In this document: positions 1 to 7,070 of the stretch, piece by piece | Layout: each line of letters begins with the position of its first letter | How positions within the stretch are numbered: the stretch's first letter is position 1 | Source of the DNA: JBCCRH01 sp039208045 | GTDB taxonomy: Bacteria; Bacteroidota; Bacteroidia; Chitinophagales; Saprospiraceae | Assembly (NCBI GenBank): GCA_039208045.1 | Contig: JBCCRH010000270.1 | Location: forward strand, 1-8,507 | DNA length: 8,507 nt | Direction of reading: 5' to 3' | Made by a program: the position numbers and the translations under genes | The notes under the pieces: model-generated | What the model saw: the letters and a program-made list of their open reading frames with translations, nothing else | Databases searched by the model: none | What the model was told of the DNA's origin: nothing

Positions 1-191
1 GAAAGTCTATTTTGCTCTCTAAAATCAAGATCTACTACCACTGCTGCACCTGCTTCCAGGGCGGTACGATAGACTTCACGTACGAGCGGTTCTGCCAAAG
101 TTGTGCTTCTTACATATAGTCGCTCACCGGCTTTCAGTTCTAAGCTATAATGAACTAATAGGTGAGCATATTTTGAAAGGATACTATTCAT
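1..191 (-). CDS. M29-family aminopeptidase, N-terminal part (cut by window edge)
   Basis: Reading leftwards from the ATG at 191-189 gives 63 uninterrupted codons that run off the window. The protein starts MNSILSKYAHLLVHYSLEL, followed by KAGERLYVRSTTLAEPLVREVY and ending with VVVDLDFREQNR. This pattern (a helix ending in LLVHYSLEL, then a GERLYVRS strand and an EPLVREVYR helix) is what I recognise from the N-terminal domain of M29 aminopeptidases (AmpS/PepS/aminopeptidase T), cytosolic metal-dependent exopeptidases that release N-terminal residues. The metal ligands lie in the C-terminal domain, outside the window, so activity cannot be judged. The start lies 29 bp after the hflX stop on the same strand, with an A-rich, Shine-Dalgarno-free leader, so co-transcription with hflX is plausible. 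Family assignment is from pattern recognition only; the exact subfamily is open. Confidence 0.8.
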   Translation of the reverse strand, partial: MNSILSKYAHLLVHYSLELKAGERLYVRSTTLAEPLVREVYRTALEAGAAVVVDLDFREQNRL

Positions 192-220
192 ATAGTAATA
201 ATGGGTATTTTTAGGTTTGA

Positions 221-1435
221 TTACCAATACTTAACGCGGTACGGGTATCTAATTTTATAAATGTCACTCACCATTTCTGCCAAACGTTGTCGCAATTCTG
301 GAATATTTTCCTTGCTGAGGGCGGAGAGCAGAATATTTTCCTGATCGAACTGGTGCCGTAGGCTATCTCGCAGGCTTTGCTCAATTTCTTGTTTGACCTC
401 GTTGTCTACCAGCTGGTCATAGTAGCGTTTGCGATACAAATCAATCTTATTGAATACCATCAAGGTAGGCTTATCTTCTGCGCCCAAATCTTTGAGGGTC
501 TGATTTACTGTCTTGATGTGCTCTTCGTGCTGCGGGTGTGCAATATCTACTACATGCAAAAGCAGATCGCTTTCTCTGGCCTCATCAAGAGTAGACTTAA
601 AGCTTTCGACTAAATGGTGCGGGAGTTTCCGGATAAACCCAACCGTATCAGAAAGCAGAAAGGGCATGCCATCAAATACTACTTTACGCACAGTGGTATC
701 TAATGTTGCAAATAACTTATTTTCGGCAAATACTTCCGATTTGCTCAGTAGATTCATGAGCGTCGATTTGCCCACATTGGTGTACCCCACCAGCGCTACC
801 CGAACGAGCTCACCCCGTTGCTTGCGCCGCGTTTGATTTTGCCGGTCAATTTTCACCAATTTTTGCTTTAGCAACGAAATCTTGTCGCGCACAATCCGGC
901 GATCCGTCTCGATTTCCTTTTCACCAGGACCACGCATTCCGATACCTCCTCGCTGCCGCTCCAAGTGCGTCCACAGACCTCGCAAGCGAGGCAGTAAGTA
1001 CTGCATTTGTGCCAACTCGACCTGGGTTTTGGCCTGGGCTGTTTGAGCTCGGCTCGCAAAAATATCTAGGATCAAAGAGCTGCGATCAATGATTTTTACC
1101 TTTAGGGTTTCCTCCAGAATACCTACTTGTTTTCCCGTAAGATCATCATCAAACATGACCATGCTGATCGATTCATCCCCCTCTATATATTGCTTGATTT
1201 CTTCCAGCTTTCCACTTCCGATAAAGGTACGCGGGTCTGGGTGGCTTAGCTTTTGGATGTAGCGCTTTTTTACGATAGCTCCTGCGGTTAGCGCCAAAAA
1301 TTCTAGCTCATCTAGGTATTCCTGGATTTGCTCCTCTGACTGATGGCGATGCACTAGGCCCACCAACACGCTATACTCTGCCTCCTGCTTAAGGCCTTTT
1401 TTACCTTTTTCCCCTAAATTCCAATCGTTTGCCAT
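221..1435 (-). CDS. hflX: GTPase HflX (ribosome-associated)
   Basis: A complete 404-residue protein of usual HflX length. HflX binds the 50S/70S ribosome and can split stalled ribosomes after heat or antibiotic stress (established for E. coli and other bacteria). Residues 20-150 form the HflX N-terminal nucleotide-binding-like domain (DPRTFIGSGKLEEI near 67-80, DLTGKQVGILEE near 98-109). A linker follows with the family signature GGIGMRGPGEKEIETDRR at 163-180 and a basic coiled stretch to about 208. The G domain has G1 GYTNVGKST (217-225), G2 around FATLDTTVR (242-250), G3 DTVG (263-266), G4 NKID (329-332) and G5 SAL (371-373), all intact, with a short tail to 404. ATG at 1435-1433 fits the family N-terminus. 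The 60-bp gap from the upstream LytM gene shows neither a clear promoter nor a clear terminator, so transcription may come from the upstream genes. Confidence 0.97.
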   Translation of the reverse strand: MANDWNLGEKGKKGLKQEAEYSVLVGLVHRHQSEEQIQEYLDELEFLALTAGAIVKKRYIQKLSHPDPRTFIGSGKLEEIKQYIEGDESISMVMFDDDLTGKQVGILEETLKVKIIDRSSLILDIFASRAQTAQAKTQVELAQMQYLLPRLRGLWTHLERQRGGIGMRGPGEKEIETDRRIVRDKISLLKQKLVKIDRQNQTRRKQRGELVRVALVGYTNVGKSTLMNLLSKSEVFAENKLFATLDTTVRKVVFDGMPFLLSDTVGFIRKLPHHLVESFKSTLDEARESDLLLHVVDIAHPQHEEHIKTVNQTLKDLGAEDKPTLMVFNKIDLYRKRYYDQLVDNEVKQEIEQSLRDSLRHQFDQENILLSALSKENIPELRQRLAEMVSDIYKIRYPYRVKYW

Positions 1436-1495
1436 ACGTTCATTTGTTAGTTTCCGCTCTTTTTAACCTGTTCATCTGCAAAAGAGTTTCGTGTA

Positions 1496-2737
1496 TTAAC
1501 GCTTTGCTACCCACTTTGTGGGGTTGAGGCGCTGTTTTTCGCGCCACACTTCAAAGTGGACTTCTGGTTTAGCTGTGCTCACCCTACCTAGCAAGTGCTG
1601 CCTATCTACCTGATCGCCTCTTTTCACAAAAATTTTCTCCAAGTTGGAATAGACCGTATAGTACGTCCCGTGTTGAATGATAATCATATTTTGATAGCCA
1701 GGAATAAATTGCGTACCCACTACTTTGCCGCTATGCACGGCATATACCTTAGCTTGTTTGCTCGTGCGAATATCGATTCCATTATTGGTGATTTGTATAG
1801 TAGGTATAGTGGGGTGTGGCTGTTTGCCAAAATATCTGGAAATCTCACCACTCTTCACGGGCCAGGGGAGGCTTCCTTTATTTTGCTGAAAAGCGGAATT
1901 ATTCACTATAGGGGTACTTGGTGTAGGAGCGGTTTCTAGCACTTCCGGTGTTCGAGCAATTTCTCGTTTGAGTGCCATTTCTTTTTGGATGATTTTTTCA
2001 ATGGCGCTGTTGAGGCGTTGGTGGGCTTTCTGTTGTTCGTCTAGCTCTGCAACTAGTTTAGACTCACTCGTTTTCAGCGTAGATAGCAAGCTGTTTTTGT
2101 CATTCAGCTCTTTATCCAATAGTTGTTTTTGTTGTTCTTGTTTGGCTAGCAGCTCCTGCTTTTCTAGCTTTTTAGCTTCCAGTTGTGCTACTTTTTTTTC
2201 GAGTGTCTCATTGGTTTCGAGGATCAAGTCTGCTTGTTTATTCCTAAACTTTCCATACTGACGTATATACTGCCACCGCCTCAAAAAGTCATTGAAATTA
2301 TCAGCAGCAAATAAAAAGAGCAGCATGCTGTTGTTGCGCTGATGCCGATAGGCTAGTCGGAGCATCTCACTGTACTCGGTTTTGAGATTATCCAAATCAC
2401 GTTGGAGTGCTGCAATAATATCTTGTGTGCGGTAAATGCTGGTATCTGCAAAAGAAAGCTCTTGCCGGAGGGTAACGATGAGTTCTTGCCGTTTTTTTAT
2501 TTGGCGCTGTAGCGCAAAATAGCGGTCTAAGGTTGCTGCCTTATTTTTTCGGGTTTGATCAAGCTGGTTAGAGGTAGCCTCAATTTCTTGGAGCAGCTGT
2601 AGCCGTTTAGACTCTAGGTCTGTTCTATCTTGGGCTTTCGCCAAAATAGGTAGCATAAGCAATAGGATACACCAATATAGCAGTGTCTTATTCTTAACTT
2701 TAGTATGTTGCTGGGGTGTAGCGTTTAGGAATTTCAA
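1496..2737 (-). CDS. EnvC-like murein hydrolase activator (coiled coil + degenerate LytM/M23 domain)
   Basis: A 413-residue exported protein. An N-terminal region to about 36 has a basic n-region, the hydrophobic run LLYWCILLLMLPIL and an AKAQ cleavage site. Residues about 38-262 are long charged coiled coil rich in K, E, Q and L; about 263-290 is a Pro/Ser/Thr linker; about 291-413 is a LytM/M23 fold (LPWPVKSGEISRYFG, GIDI, VYAVHSGKVV, PEVHFEVW). This is the layout of E. coli EnvC, which activates periplasmic amidases for daughter-cell separation. Zinc-site residues are mostly lost: the His of HxGxD is Asn318 (Asp322 kept), the His of the YxHL motif is Asn365, and the first His of HxH is Glu392 (His394 kept). 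I therefore infer an activator or scaffold rather than an endopeptidase. The start is TTG (2737-2735), 38 bp inside the upstream gene; no ATG or GTG in frame gives a complete signal peptide. Function is inferred; the partner amidase is not in the window. Confidence 0.87.
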   Translation of the reverse strand: MKFLNATPQQHTKVKNKTLLYWCILLLMLPILAKAQDRTDLESKRLQLLQEIEATSNQLDQTRKNKAATLDRYFALQRQIKKRQELIVTLRQELSFADTSIYRTQDIIAALQRDLDNLKTEYSEMLRLAYRHQRNNSMLLFLFAADNFNDFLRRWQYIRQYGKFRNKQADLILETNETLEKKVAQLEAKKLEKQELLAKQEQQKQLLDKELNDKNSLLSTLKTSESKLVAELDEQQKAHQRLNSAIEKIIQKEMALKREIARTPEVLETAPTPSTPIVNNSAFQQNKGSLPWPVKSGEISRYFGKQPHPTIPTIQITNNGIDIRTSKQAKVYAVHSGKVVGTQFIPGYQNMIIIQHGTYYTVYSNLEKIFVKRGDQVDRQHLLGRVSTAKPEVHFEVWREKQRLNPTKWVAKR

Positions 2738-3497
2738 ATCGGATGCTCTTCGGAACGTTGATTTCTACTTTAGAAAATTCTAGGTCGACTTTTACATCGC
2801 CTGTAGTATTGCTTTTAAGCTGTAGCTGACGAATATAAGAAAAATTCTGCGTTTGGTCTACCGCTTCGTATCCCTCAAATCCGAGCTTGACCGATCGGCC
2901 TTCCCACTTATCGCGTAGTTCCATTTCCGTAAGGAGAAAGCTCTCCGGAGCCATCCAATAAGCGTTTTCATGCTTGCTGTCGCTACTTTTTATCGAATAC
3001 GCATTATTCTCGATTGCAGTAGTCCAACTGTCGCGAGTAAAGAAGATAGGGTTACCCAAGAGGACAGATTGTAGGATACTTAAATTAGCAGGGAGGTTGT
3101 ATTGGTTTTGCACCCATTGTAGGTCGGTAGCGATATAAGATCGCTCAAAGCGATTGATGACAAATATGGAGTCTTTGGTGATGAGCATGCGAGCGATCTC
3201 TAAGCCAAATTTTTTGACATTCATCCACAGCACGCTGTCCCGCTTAAATTTGATGGTGGAGGAGGCACTGACAGATTGCTGGCTGTCTTCATATCGCACT
3301 TTAGCTTTAGCACTAAACCAATCTGCATCCACTTGATTGGCAGCCAATTTTTCTAGCAAATAAGCAGCTGATTCCTCTTTTTCAAGTGCAGTAGTTGCTT
3401 TTTTTGAAGTTTTACAGCCCTGAAAAAATAGGCCAATGCCAATTAGAGCGCTGAGGCATAAGGTTTTGATTATCGGTAAAAGCGAAGGATTATTCAT
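2700..3497 (-). CDS. DUF4292-family lipoprotein
   Basis: A 265-residue predicted lipoprotein. Residues 1-27 are a hydrophobic signal ending at the lipobox FQGC, with Cys28 as the lipidated residue; Lys/Thr/Ser follow. The acidic residues of known Bacteroidota surface-export signals are absent after the Cys, so I infer a periplasm-facing protein. The mature part has alternating short strands, with DSVLWMNVKKFGLEIARML (88-105) followed by KDSIFVINRFERSYIATD (108-125), the pattern I know as DUF4292, a Bacteroidota family of unknown function. From memory it is related to the LolA/LolB lipoprotein-carrier fold; I am less sure of that. The ATG overlaps the end of the upstream TPR gene by 8 bp (the stop lies within ATGAATAA), implying translational coupling, and the stop lies inside the next gene's predicted N-terminus. 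It sits between a TPR protein and an EnvC-like protein, suggesting an envelope-assembly role, but no function is demonstrated. Confidence 0.88.
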   Translation of the reverse strand: MNNPSLLPIIKTLCLSALIGIGLFFQGCKTSKKATTALEKEESAAYLLEKLAANQVDADWFSAKAKVRYEDSQQSVSASSTIKFKRDSVLWMNVKKFGLEIARMLITKDSIFVINRFERSYIATDLQWVQNQYNLPANLSILQSVLLGNPIFFTRDSWTTAIENNAYSIKSSDSKHENAYWMAPESFLLTEMELRDKWEGRSVKLGFEGYEAVDQTQNFSYIRQLQLKSNTTGDVKVDLEFSKVEINVPKSIRFEIPKRYTPATY

Positions 3498-5253
3498 AAA
3501 ATTTTCGATCTGCGATTTTCTTTTCTATCAGGCTACTTTTGCTACCATTATCTTGGGCTTGCGTCCAATAGCGCACCGCTTGTTCCACGTCCCCCAATTG
3601 GTATAAAACGTCTCCATAATGCTCAAACGTATCTGGGGCATTCGTTAAGTTGCTCTCTGCTGCCTTTTTGAGCCATTCGGCTGCTTTTTCATATTCCTTC
3701 TTCTTATAGTAAACCCAGCCAAGGCTATGCTGGAAAGCTGATCGGTTAGGCGCCAGTTCGTTAGCTTGCTCTGCCATAGCTAGCGCTTTGTCTAGCTGAG
3801 CATTGCGCTGCGCCAGACAATAGCTGTAGTTAGCCAGTACACGCGGGGCCTTGGGGTTCAGCTTTAGCGCTGCTTCAAATGCGTTATTGCTTTCGCTAAA
3901 TTCACCAAGGGCAAAATAGGTCTCTCCCAGTTGTCTTTGAATATCAAATTGTAAGCGCCCATTACCACTAGCCATCAATAAGGCCATTTCCAATACTTCT
4001 TGTGCATCTTCGAGCTTATCGAGTTGATGGTTAGCCATGCCATTAAAGTAGTAGACGATGGCTTTGTTCGGAAATAAGTCCATGGCCTCTTCCGACTGGG
4101 CTGACAGTTGCTTGTAGTTACGCTCTTCTGAAAGGGCATAGAGTAATTGCTCCCAGACGGGGAAAACAGTATCGTCCAACGCTAAAGTTTGTGTATATTT
4201 TTGGATGGCTGCTGCCCTGCGGCCAGAATAATACAGTAAGTCCCCAGCTGCTGAAAATCCTTTTGCTTCGTCTGGATGCACTTTTTCTAAGATATTCGTC
4301 AAATTGAGCAATACATCTGCCAAAGCACGATCTTCTGTATCTGCCACTTTTCTAATAAAGGGAATGATTTTTTCGATTTTTAAATCAATAGATAAGTCTT
4401 CTTGCTGAAAGGCACCAGCCAAGGCATTCAAGTACTTTACCTCTTCACTTTGGCCGCTTTGTTGTTCTGATAAAGCACCGATTTGCGCTTTCTGATCGTT
4501 GGGGTCTATGGTAAGAATTTCTTTATACACCTTCACTGCTCGCTTGTCTTCGCCCATGCGCTGATAAAAAGAGGCGAGTAGATGGCGATAATCGGTTATC
4601 TCCGGAAAAGCGTCGATGAGACGCTTTAGCTCGTTGGCTGCGTTTTTTTGATCGCCAATACCAAGATATAAGGAGTGCTTGCGACGAGCCAGTTCTTCAT
4701 TGAGTCCAAACTTTTTTTCCAGCTTTTCGTACACTTCCAGTGCTTCTTCGATTTCATTAGCTCGAACCAGAAAGTAGGCCCATTTATAATAGTAGTAGTC
4801 ATTGTTAGGGGCTCGATCTACTAACTCCTCATAGAGTTCTGCTGCTTTATCATCTTGGCCCGTTTTCTGATAGAGGTCAGCTGCGTATTTTTGGTACCAC
4901 TCGTTGGTTGGCGCTATTTGGAGGGCCTTATTTACGGTGCTAATTGCCTTTTCGAGTTCTTCCTGAACTTCGTGTATTCTGGCTGTTTCGTAGAGGGCAG
5001 CATGATTTTCACTATCCGCCCGAAGTACTTCTTTATAAAGGCTAAGTGCTTCGTCGTAATTGCCTAGCAATCGCTGCCGATTGGCATCGATAAATACTTT
5101 TTGCAGGTTAATTTCTTCTTCACTAACACGCTCTTGTGCAAGAGCTGTTGAGATGGTACCTCCTATTAAGAAAAATAATAGTAATATTCTTGTAGGTGGA
5201 GCTGGTGATCTGCGCTTTTTAAGGAGCGTGATCAACGAGTTGATTAAAGCCAT
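3490..5253 (-). CDS. Exported tetratricopeptide-repeat protein
   Basis: A 587-residue protein made almost entirely of TPR helical hairpins, a protein-protein interaction scaffold with no catalytic motif. A basic N-terminus (KKRR at 12-15) and the hydrophobic run ILLLFFLIGGTIS ending in TALAQ (36-40) form a signal peptide, so it should act in the periplasm or at a membrane. Repeats I can pick out begin near residues 52, 85, 119, 153, 222, 336, 398, 438, 470, 506 and 545, many with the Ala and Pro positions of the 34-residue motif (for example NYDEALSLYKEVLRADSEN and DKALAMAEQANELAPNR). Residues about 255-330 do not fit the repeat well and may form a helical insert. It leads the overlapping set with the DUF4292 lipoprotein and EnvC-like gene. 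It lies 126 bp downstream of pyk on the same strand; I found no strong terminator or well-spaced promoter in that gap, so read-through from pyk is possible. Confidence 0.9.
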   Translation of the reverse strand: MALINSLITLLKKRRSPAPPTRILLLFFLIGGTISTALAQERVSEEEINLQKVFIDANRQRLLGNYDEALSLYKEVLRADSENHAALYETARIHEVQEELEKAISTVNKALQIAPTNEWYQKYAADLYQKTGQDDKAAELYEELVDRAPNNDYYYYKWAYFLVRANEIEEALEVYEKLEKKFGLNEELARRKHSLYLGIGDQKNAANELKRLIDAFPEITDYRHLLASFYQRMGEDKRAVKVYKEILTIDPNDQKAQIGALSEQQSGQSEEVKYLNALAGAFQQEDLSIDLKIEKIIPFIRKVADTEDRALADVLLNLTNILEKVHPDEAKGFSAAGDLLYYSGRRAAAIQKYTQTLALDDTVFPVWEQLLYALSEERNYKQLSAQSEEAMDLFPNKAIVYYFNGMANHQLDKLEDAQEVLEMALLMASGNGRLQFDIQRQLGETYFALGEFSESNNAFEAALKLNPKAPRVLANYSYCLAQRNAQLDKALAMAEQANELAPNRSAFQHSLGWVYYKKKEYEKAAEWLKKAAESNLTNAPDTFEHYGDVLYQLGDVEQAVRYWTQAQDNGSKSSLIEKKIADRKFYE

Positions 5254-5379
5254 AGTCTAAGTAATTTCCCCATAAACGCATATCTCTTGCAGAAAAGCAT
5301 CCACAAAATAAACGAATATATACCAACAACGACCCGAAAGGTGGAAGGTTTATCGCTTTCTTAACGAAAAGAAGACGAA

Positions 5380-6810
5380 TTATTCTACTATGGTGACCTT
5401 GAGCATATTTGTGCGGTGACGGCGATGCAGGGGCATACTAGCAGTATTGATAATAATATCACCTGCCTTTACCCTACCTGCTTGATGCAATATACTTGTT
5501 ACGTCTTGAATGGTTTCGTCCGTAGTGGTAAATCGATCGTAATAGAAGCAGCGTACTCCCCAAACTAAATTAAGGGTAGCTAGCATGTGCATACGGTCGG
5601 AGAAAATATAAATATCAGCTGGTGGACGATAGCTAGATACTTTGAAGGCAGTGTAGCCAGAGCTAGTCATCCCTACAATAGCCTTAGCGCCTACTTCTAT
5701 CGCTGTTTTTGCTGCATTAAGGCAAACCGCATCTGAAAGAAAGGTTCTAGACTTACTAGAAGGAATAGGACGAGTAGTATTAACACCCCTCTTCTCCGCC
5801 TCTTCAATGATCTTATTCATGGCCTCTACTACCTTTACTGGATGCTTCCCAACTGAAGTTTCGCCGCTAAGCATTACGGCGTCGGCACCATCAAATACTG
5901 CATTGGCAACATCTGTAATTTCAGCTCTGGTGGGACTTGGATTAGTAATCATACTATCCATCATTTGAGTGGCAACAATTACCGGCCGGGCGCGCTGGAT
6001 ACATTTTTCAATGATATTCTTTTGGATGACAGGGAGTCGCTCCATGGGCACTTCAATACCCAAGTCTCCACGTGCCACCATGATGCCATTGGATGCTTTG
6101 ATGATCTTATCGATCTTATCTACTGCTTCCGGTTTCTCGATCTTTGCAATGGTCTTGGCAGGATGGTTTTTTTCTTCGATACGTCTAGTAAGGTCCTTCA
6201 TGTCCTTGGCCGAACGAACGAACGAAAGGGCGATCCAATTGACCGGTTGGGTGAGTATAAACTCCAAGTCTCGCTCATCCTTCGGCGTAAGGCTAGGAAG
6301 GGAAATATCAGTATTGGGTAGGTTGACCCCTTTTCTTGACTTAAGGACACCACCAAAAAGTACTTTTAGTTTTACCTCGTTCTCACCATTCGTTTCAATT
6401 ACTTCTAGTACAATTTTTCCATCATCTACCAACACGCGCTCACCTACTTTCACATCTCTCGCAAAAAGGTCATAGCTCATATAAATACGCTCCATGGTAC
6501 CTATACATTCTTCATTAACGAAAGTGAGGATGTCTCCTTCTTTGATGGGGATACCTTCATTCTCCATTTTACCAACACGTAGCTTAGGGCCTTGTAGGTC
6601 AGCTAAAATACCGATATGTGTACCATACTTCTCATTTAAGTAGGTAATACGATTGATGACTTGTAAATGATCATCATGCGTGCCATGCGAAAAATTGAGC
6701 CGGAATATATCTACGCCTGCTTTTACCAAAGCAGTAAGGTTTTCGTAAGAACTAGAAGCAGGGCCTACAGTAGCTACGATTTTAGTATTCTGATGATCTA
6801 CAATTTCCAT
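5380..6810 (-). CDS. pyk: Pyruvate kinase
   Basis: A complete 476-residue pyruvate kinase, the last step of glycolysis: phosphoenolpyruvate + ADP to pyruvate + ATP, in the cytoplasm. Visible family signatures are KIVATVGPASS (10-20), FRLNFSHG with substrate-binding Arg37, Asn39 and Ser41, and DLQGPKLRVG (71-80). Next come the B domain to about residue 168, the catalytic Lys223 with metal ligand Glu225 in IAKIEKPEAV, Asp249 in ARGDLGIEVP, and Thr281 in VIVATQMMDSM followed by NPSPTRAEITDVANAV. The C-terminal regulatory-type domain (about 355-476) is present, and there is no extra PEP-utiliser domain. Glu108 in the GTMERIYMSY segment may correspond to the Glu typical of potassium-dependent enzymes; that alignment was by eye. 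Transcription probably starts from the promoter at 6896-6926, giving a leader of about 80 nt. It is divergent from acpP. The gene contains no frameshift or missing core residue. Confidence 0.98.
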   Translation of the reverse strand: MEIVDHQNTKIVATVGPASSSYENLTALVKAGVDIFRLNFSHGTHDDHLQVINRITYLNEKYGTHIGILADLQGPKLRVGKMENEGIPIKEGDILTFVNEECIGTMERIYMSYDLFARDVKVGERVLVDDGKIVLEVIETNGENEVKLKVLFGGVLKSRKGVNLPNTDISLPSLTPKDERDLEFILTQPVNWIALSFVRSAKDMKDLTRRIEEKNHPAKTIAKIEKPEAVDKIDKIIKASNGIMVARGDLGIEVPMERLPVIQKNIIEKCIQRARPVIVATQMMDSMITNPSPTRAEITDVANAVFDGADAVMLSGETSVGKHPVKVVEAMNKIIEEAEKRGVNTTRPIPSSKSRTFLSDAVCLNAAKTAIEVGAKAIVGMTSSGYTAFKVSSYRPPADIYIFSDRMHMLATLNLVWGVRCFYYDRFTTTDETIQDVTSILHQAGRVKAGDIIINTASMPLHRRHRTNMLKVTIVE

Positions 6811-6822
6811 AGTGGGAAGCGA

Positions 6823-6867
6823 TTTGGTGTTACTAGAATTTTGGTGTAATTGGGTGTATTTTGGAGT
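6823..6867 (-). repeat. Short direct repeats in the pyk leader
   Basis: Read on the minus strand, the copies are ACTCCAAA (6867-6860), ACACCCAA (6857-6850), ACACCAAA (6847-6840) and ACACCAAA (6830-6823). The first three are spaced exactly 10 nt apart and the last 17 nt further on. They lie between the predicted pyk transcription start and the pyk ATG. The role is unknown: a DNA-binding site on one helical face, an RNA-level site, or chance in a low-complexity leader. Confidence 0.5.
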
Positions 6868-6896
6868 AAGTGTAAAAAGTACAATAAATATAGTTC

Positions 6897-6908
6897 AAAT
6901 GTACATTT
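6897..6908. promoter_or_regulatory. Palindrome over the pyk -7 element (possible operator)
   Basis: AAATGTACATTT is a perfect 12-bp palindrome covering most of the predicted pyk -7 element. Its half-site AAATGTA recurs at 6924-6930, so TACATTT (6902-6908) and that copy also form an inverted pair 15 bp apart. A protein bound here would block the promoter. No regulator is encoded nearby, and in such AT-rich sequence coincidence with the -7 consensus remains possible. Confidence 0.4.
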
Positions 6909-6925
6909 ATCAACCTATTTATCAA
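6905..6925. repeat. Direct repeat ATTTATCAA in the pyk promoter spacer
   Basis: ATTTATCAA occurs at 6905-6913 and again at 6917-6925, 12 bp apart, mostly filling the spacer between the -33 and -7 elements. The right copy overlaps the -33 TTTG. It could be a tandem binding site or a small duplication; no function can be assigned from sequence. Confidence 0.45.
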
Positions 6926-7070
6926 ATGTAATGACCGAATAATTTTATGATTTAAGCTGAGTTATGCCAAAAAGAGAAATAAAATTTCGCGAAAGGGCAA
7001 AAAATAAAAACAGAAGTAAACTAGCCTACTAGCTGATAATCAGGGGGAGAAGCAAAAAAAAAATAAAAAC

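Larger units (their letters stand above)
6896..6926 (-). promoter_or_regulatory. Predicted pyk promoter (Bacteroidota type)
   Basis: On the minus strand a TTTG (6926-6923) is followed after 19 bp by TACATTTG (6903-6896), a perfect match to the Bacteroidota housekeeping consensus TTTG / TAnnTTTG at its usual spacing. Transcription would start near 6890, leaving a leader of about 80 nt before the pyk ATG. A second TACATTTG lies 27 bp upstream (6930-6923) and supplies the -33 TTTG; it lacks a well-spaced TTTG of its own. The start site is predicted, not measured. Confidence 0.7.

Noticed and set aside
1457..1486. Inverted repeat CTCTTTT / AAAAGAG between the EnvC-like gene and hflX
   Set aside because: The arms are only 7 bp and AT-rich, the loop is 16 nt and no T-run follows in the direction of transcription, so it is unlikely to terminate or regulate.
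1595..2261. Plus-strand open frames of 114 and 97 codons opposite the EnvC-like gene
   Set aside because: The Ser/Cys/Phe-rich composition is what the reverse of a Lys/Glu/Gln-rich coiled coil produces; no independent evidence for a gene.
5254..5379. Possible promoter or terminator between pyk and the TPR gene
   Set aside because: On the minus strand TTATTTTG and TATATTCG are each one base off TAnnTTTG, but no TTG lies 19-21 bp upstream of either. No stem with a following T-run was found for a pyk terminator.
6211..6226. Four tandem CGAA units inside pyk, a possible phase-variable repeat
   Set aside because: The bases encode the conserved SFVRS segment of pyruvate kinase. Four copies is short for slippage, and a core glycolytic enzyme is an unlikely target.
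5965..6475. Plus-strand open frames of 118 and 168 codons opposite pyk
   Set aside because: They mirror the codon pattern of pyk, overlap each other, and show no recognisable domain or leader; they are shadows of the real gene.
6931..7050. Possible small gene or RNA in the middle of the divergent region
   Set aside because: Only low-complexity A/T-rich sequence with early stops in all frames read; no strong stem-loop or conserved motif was recognised.
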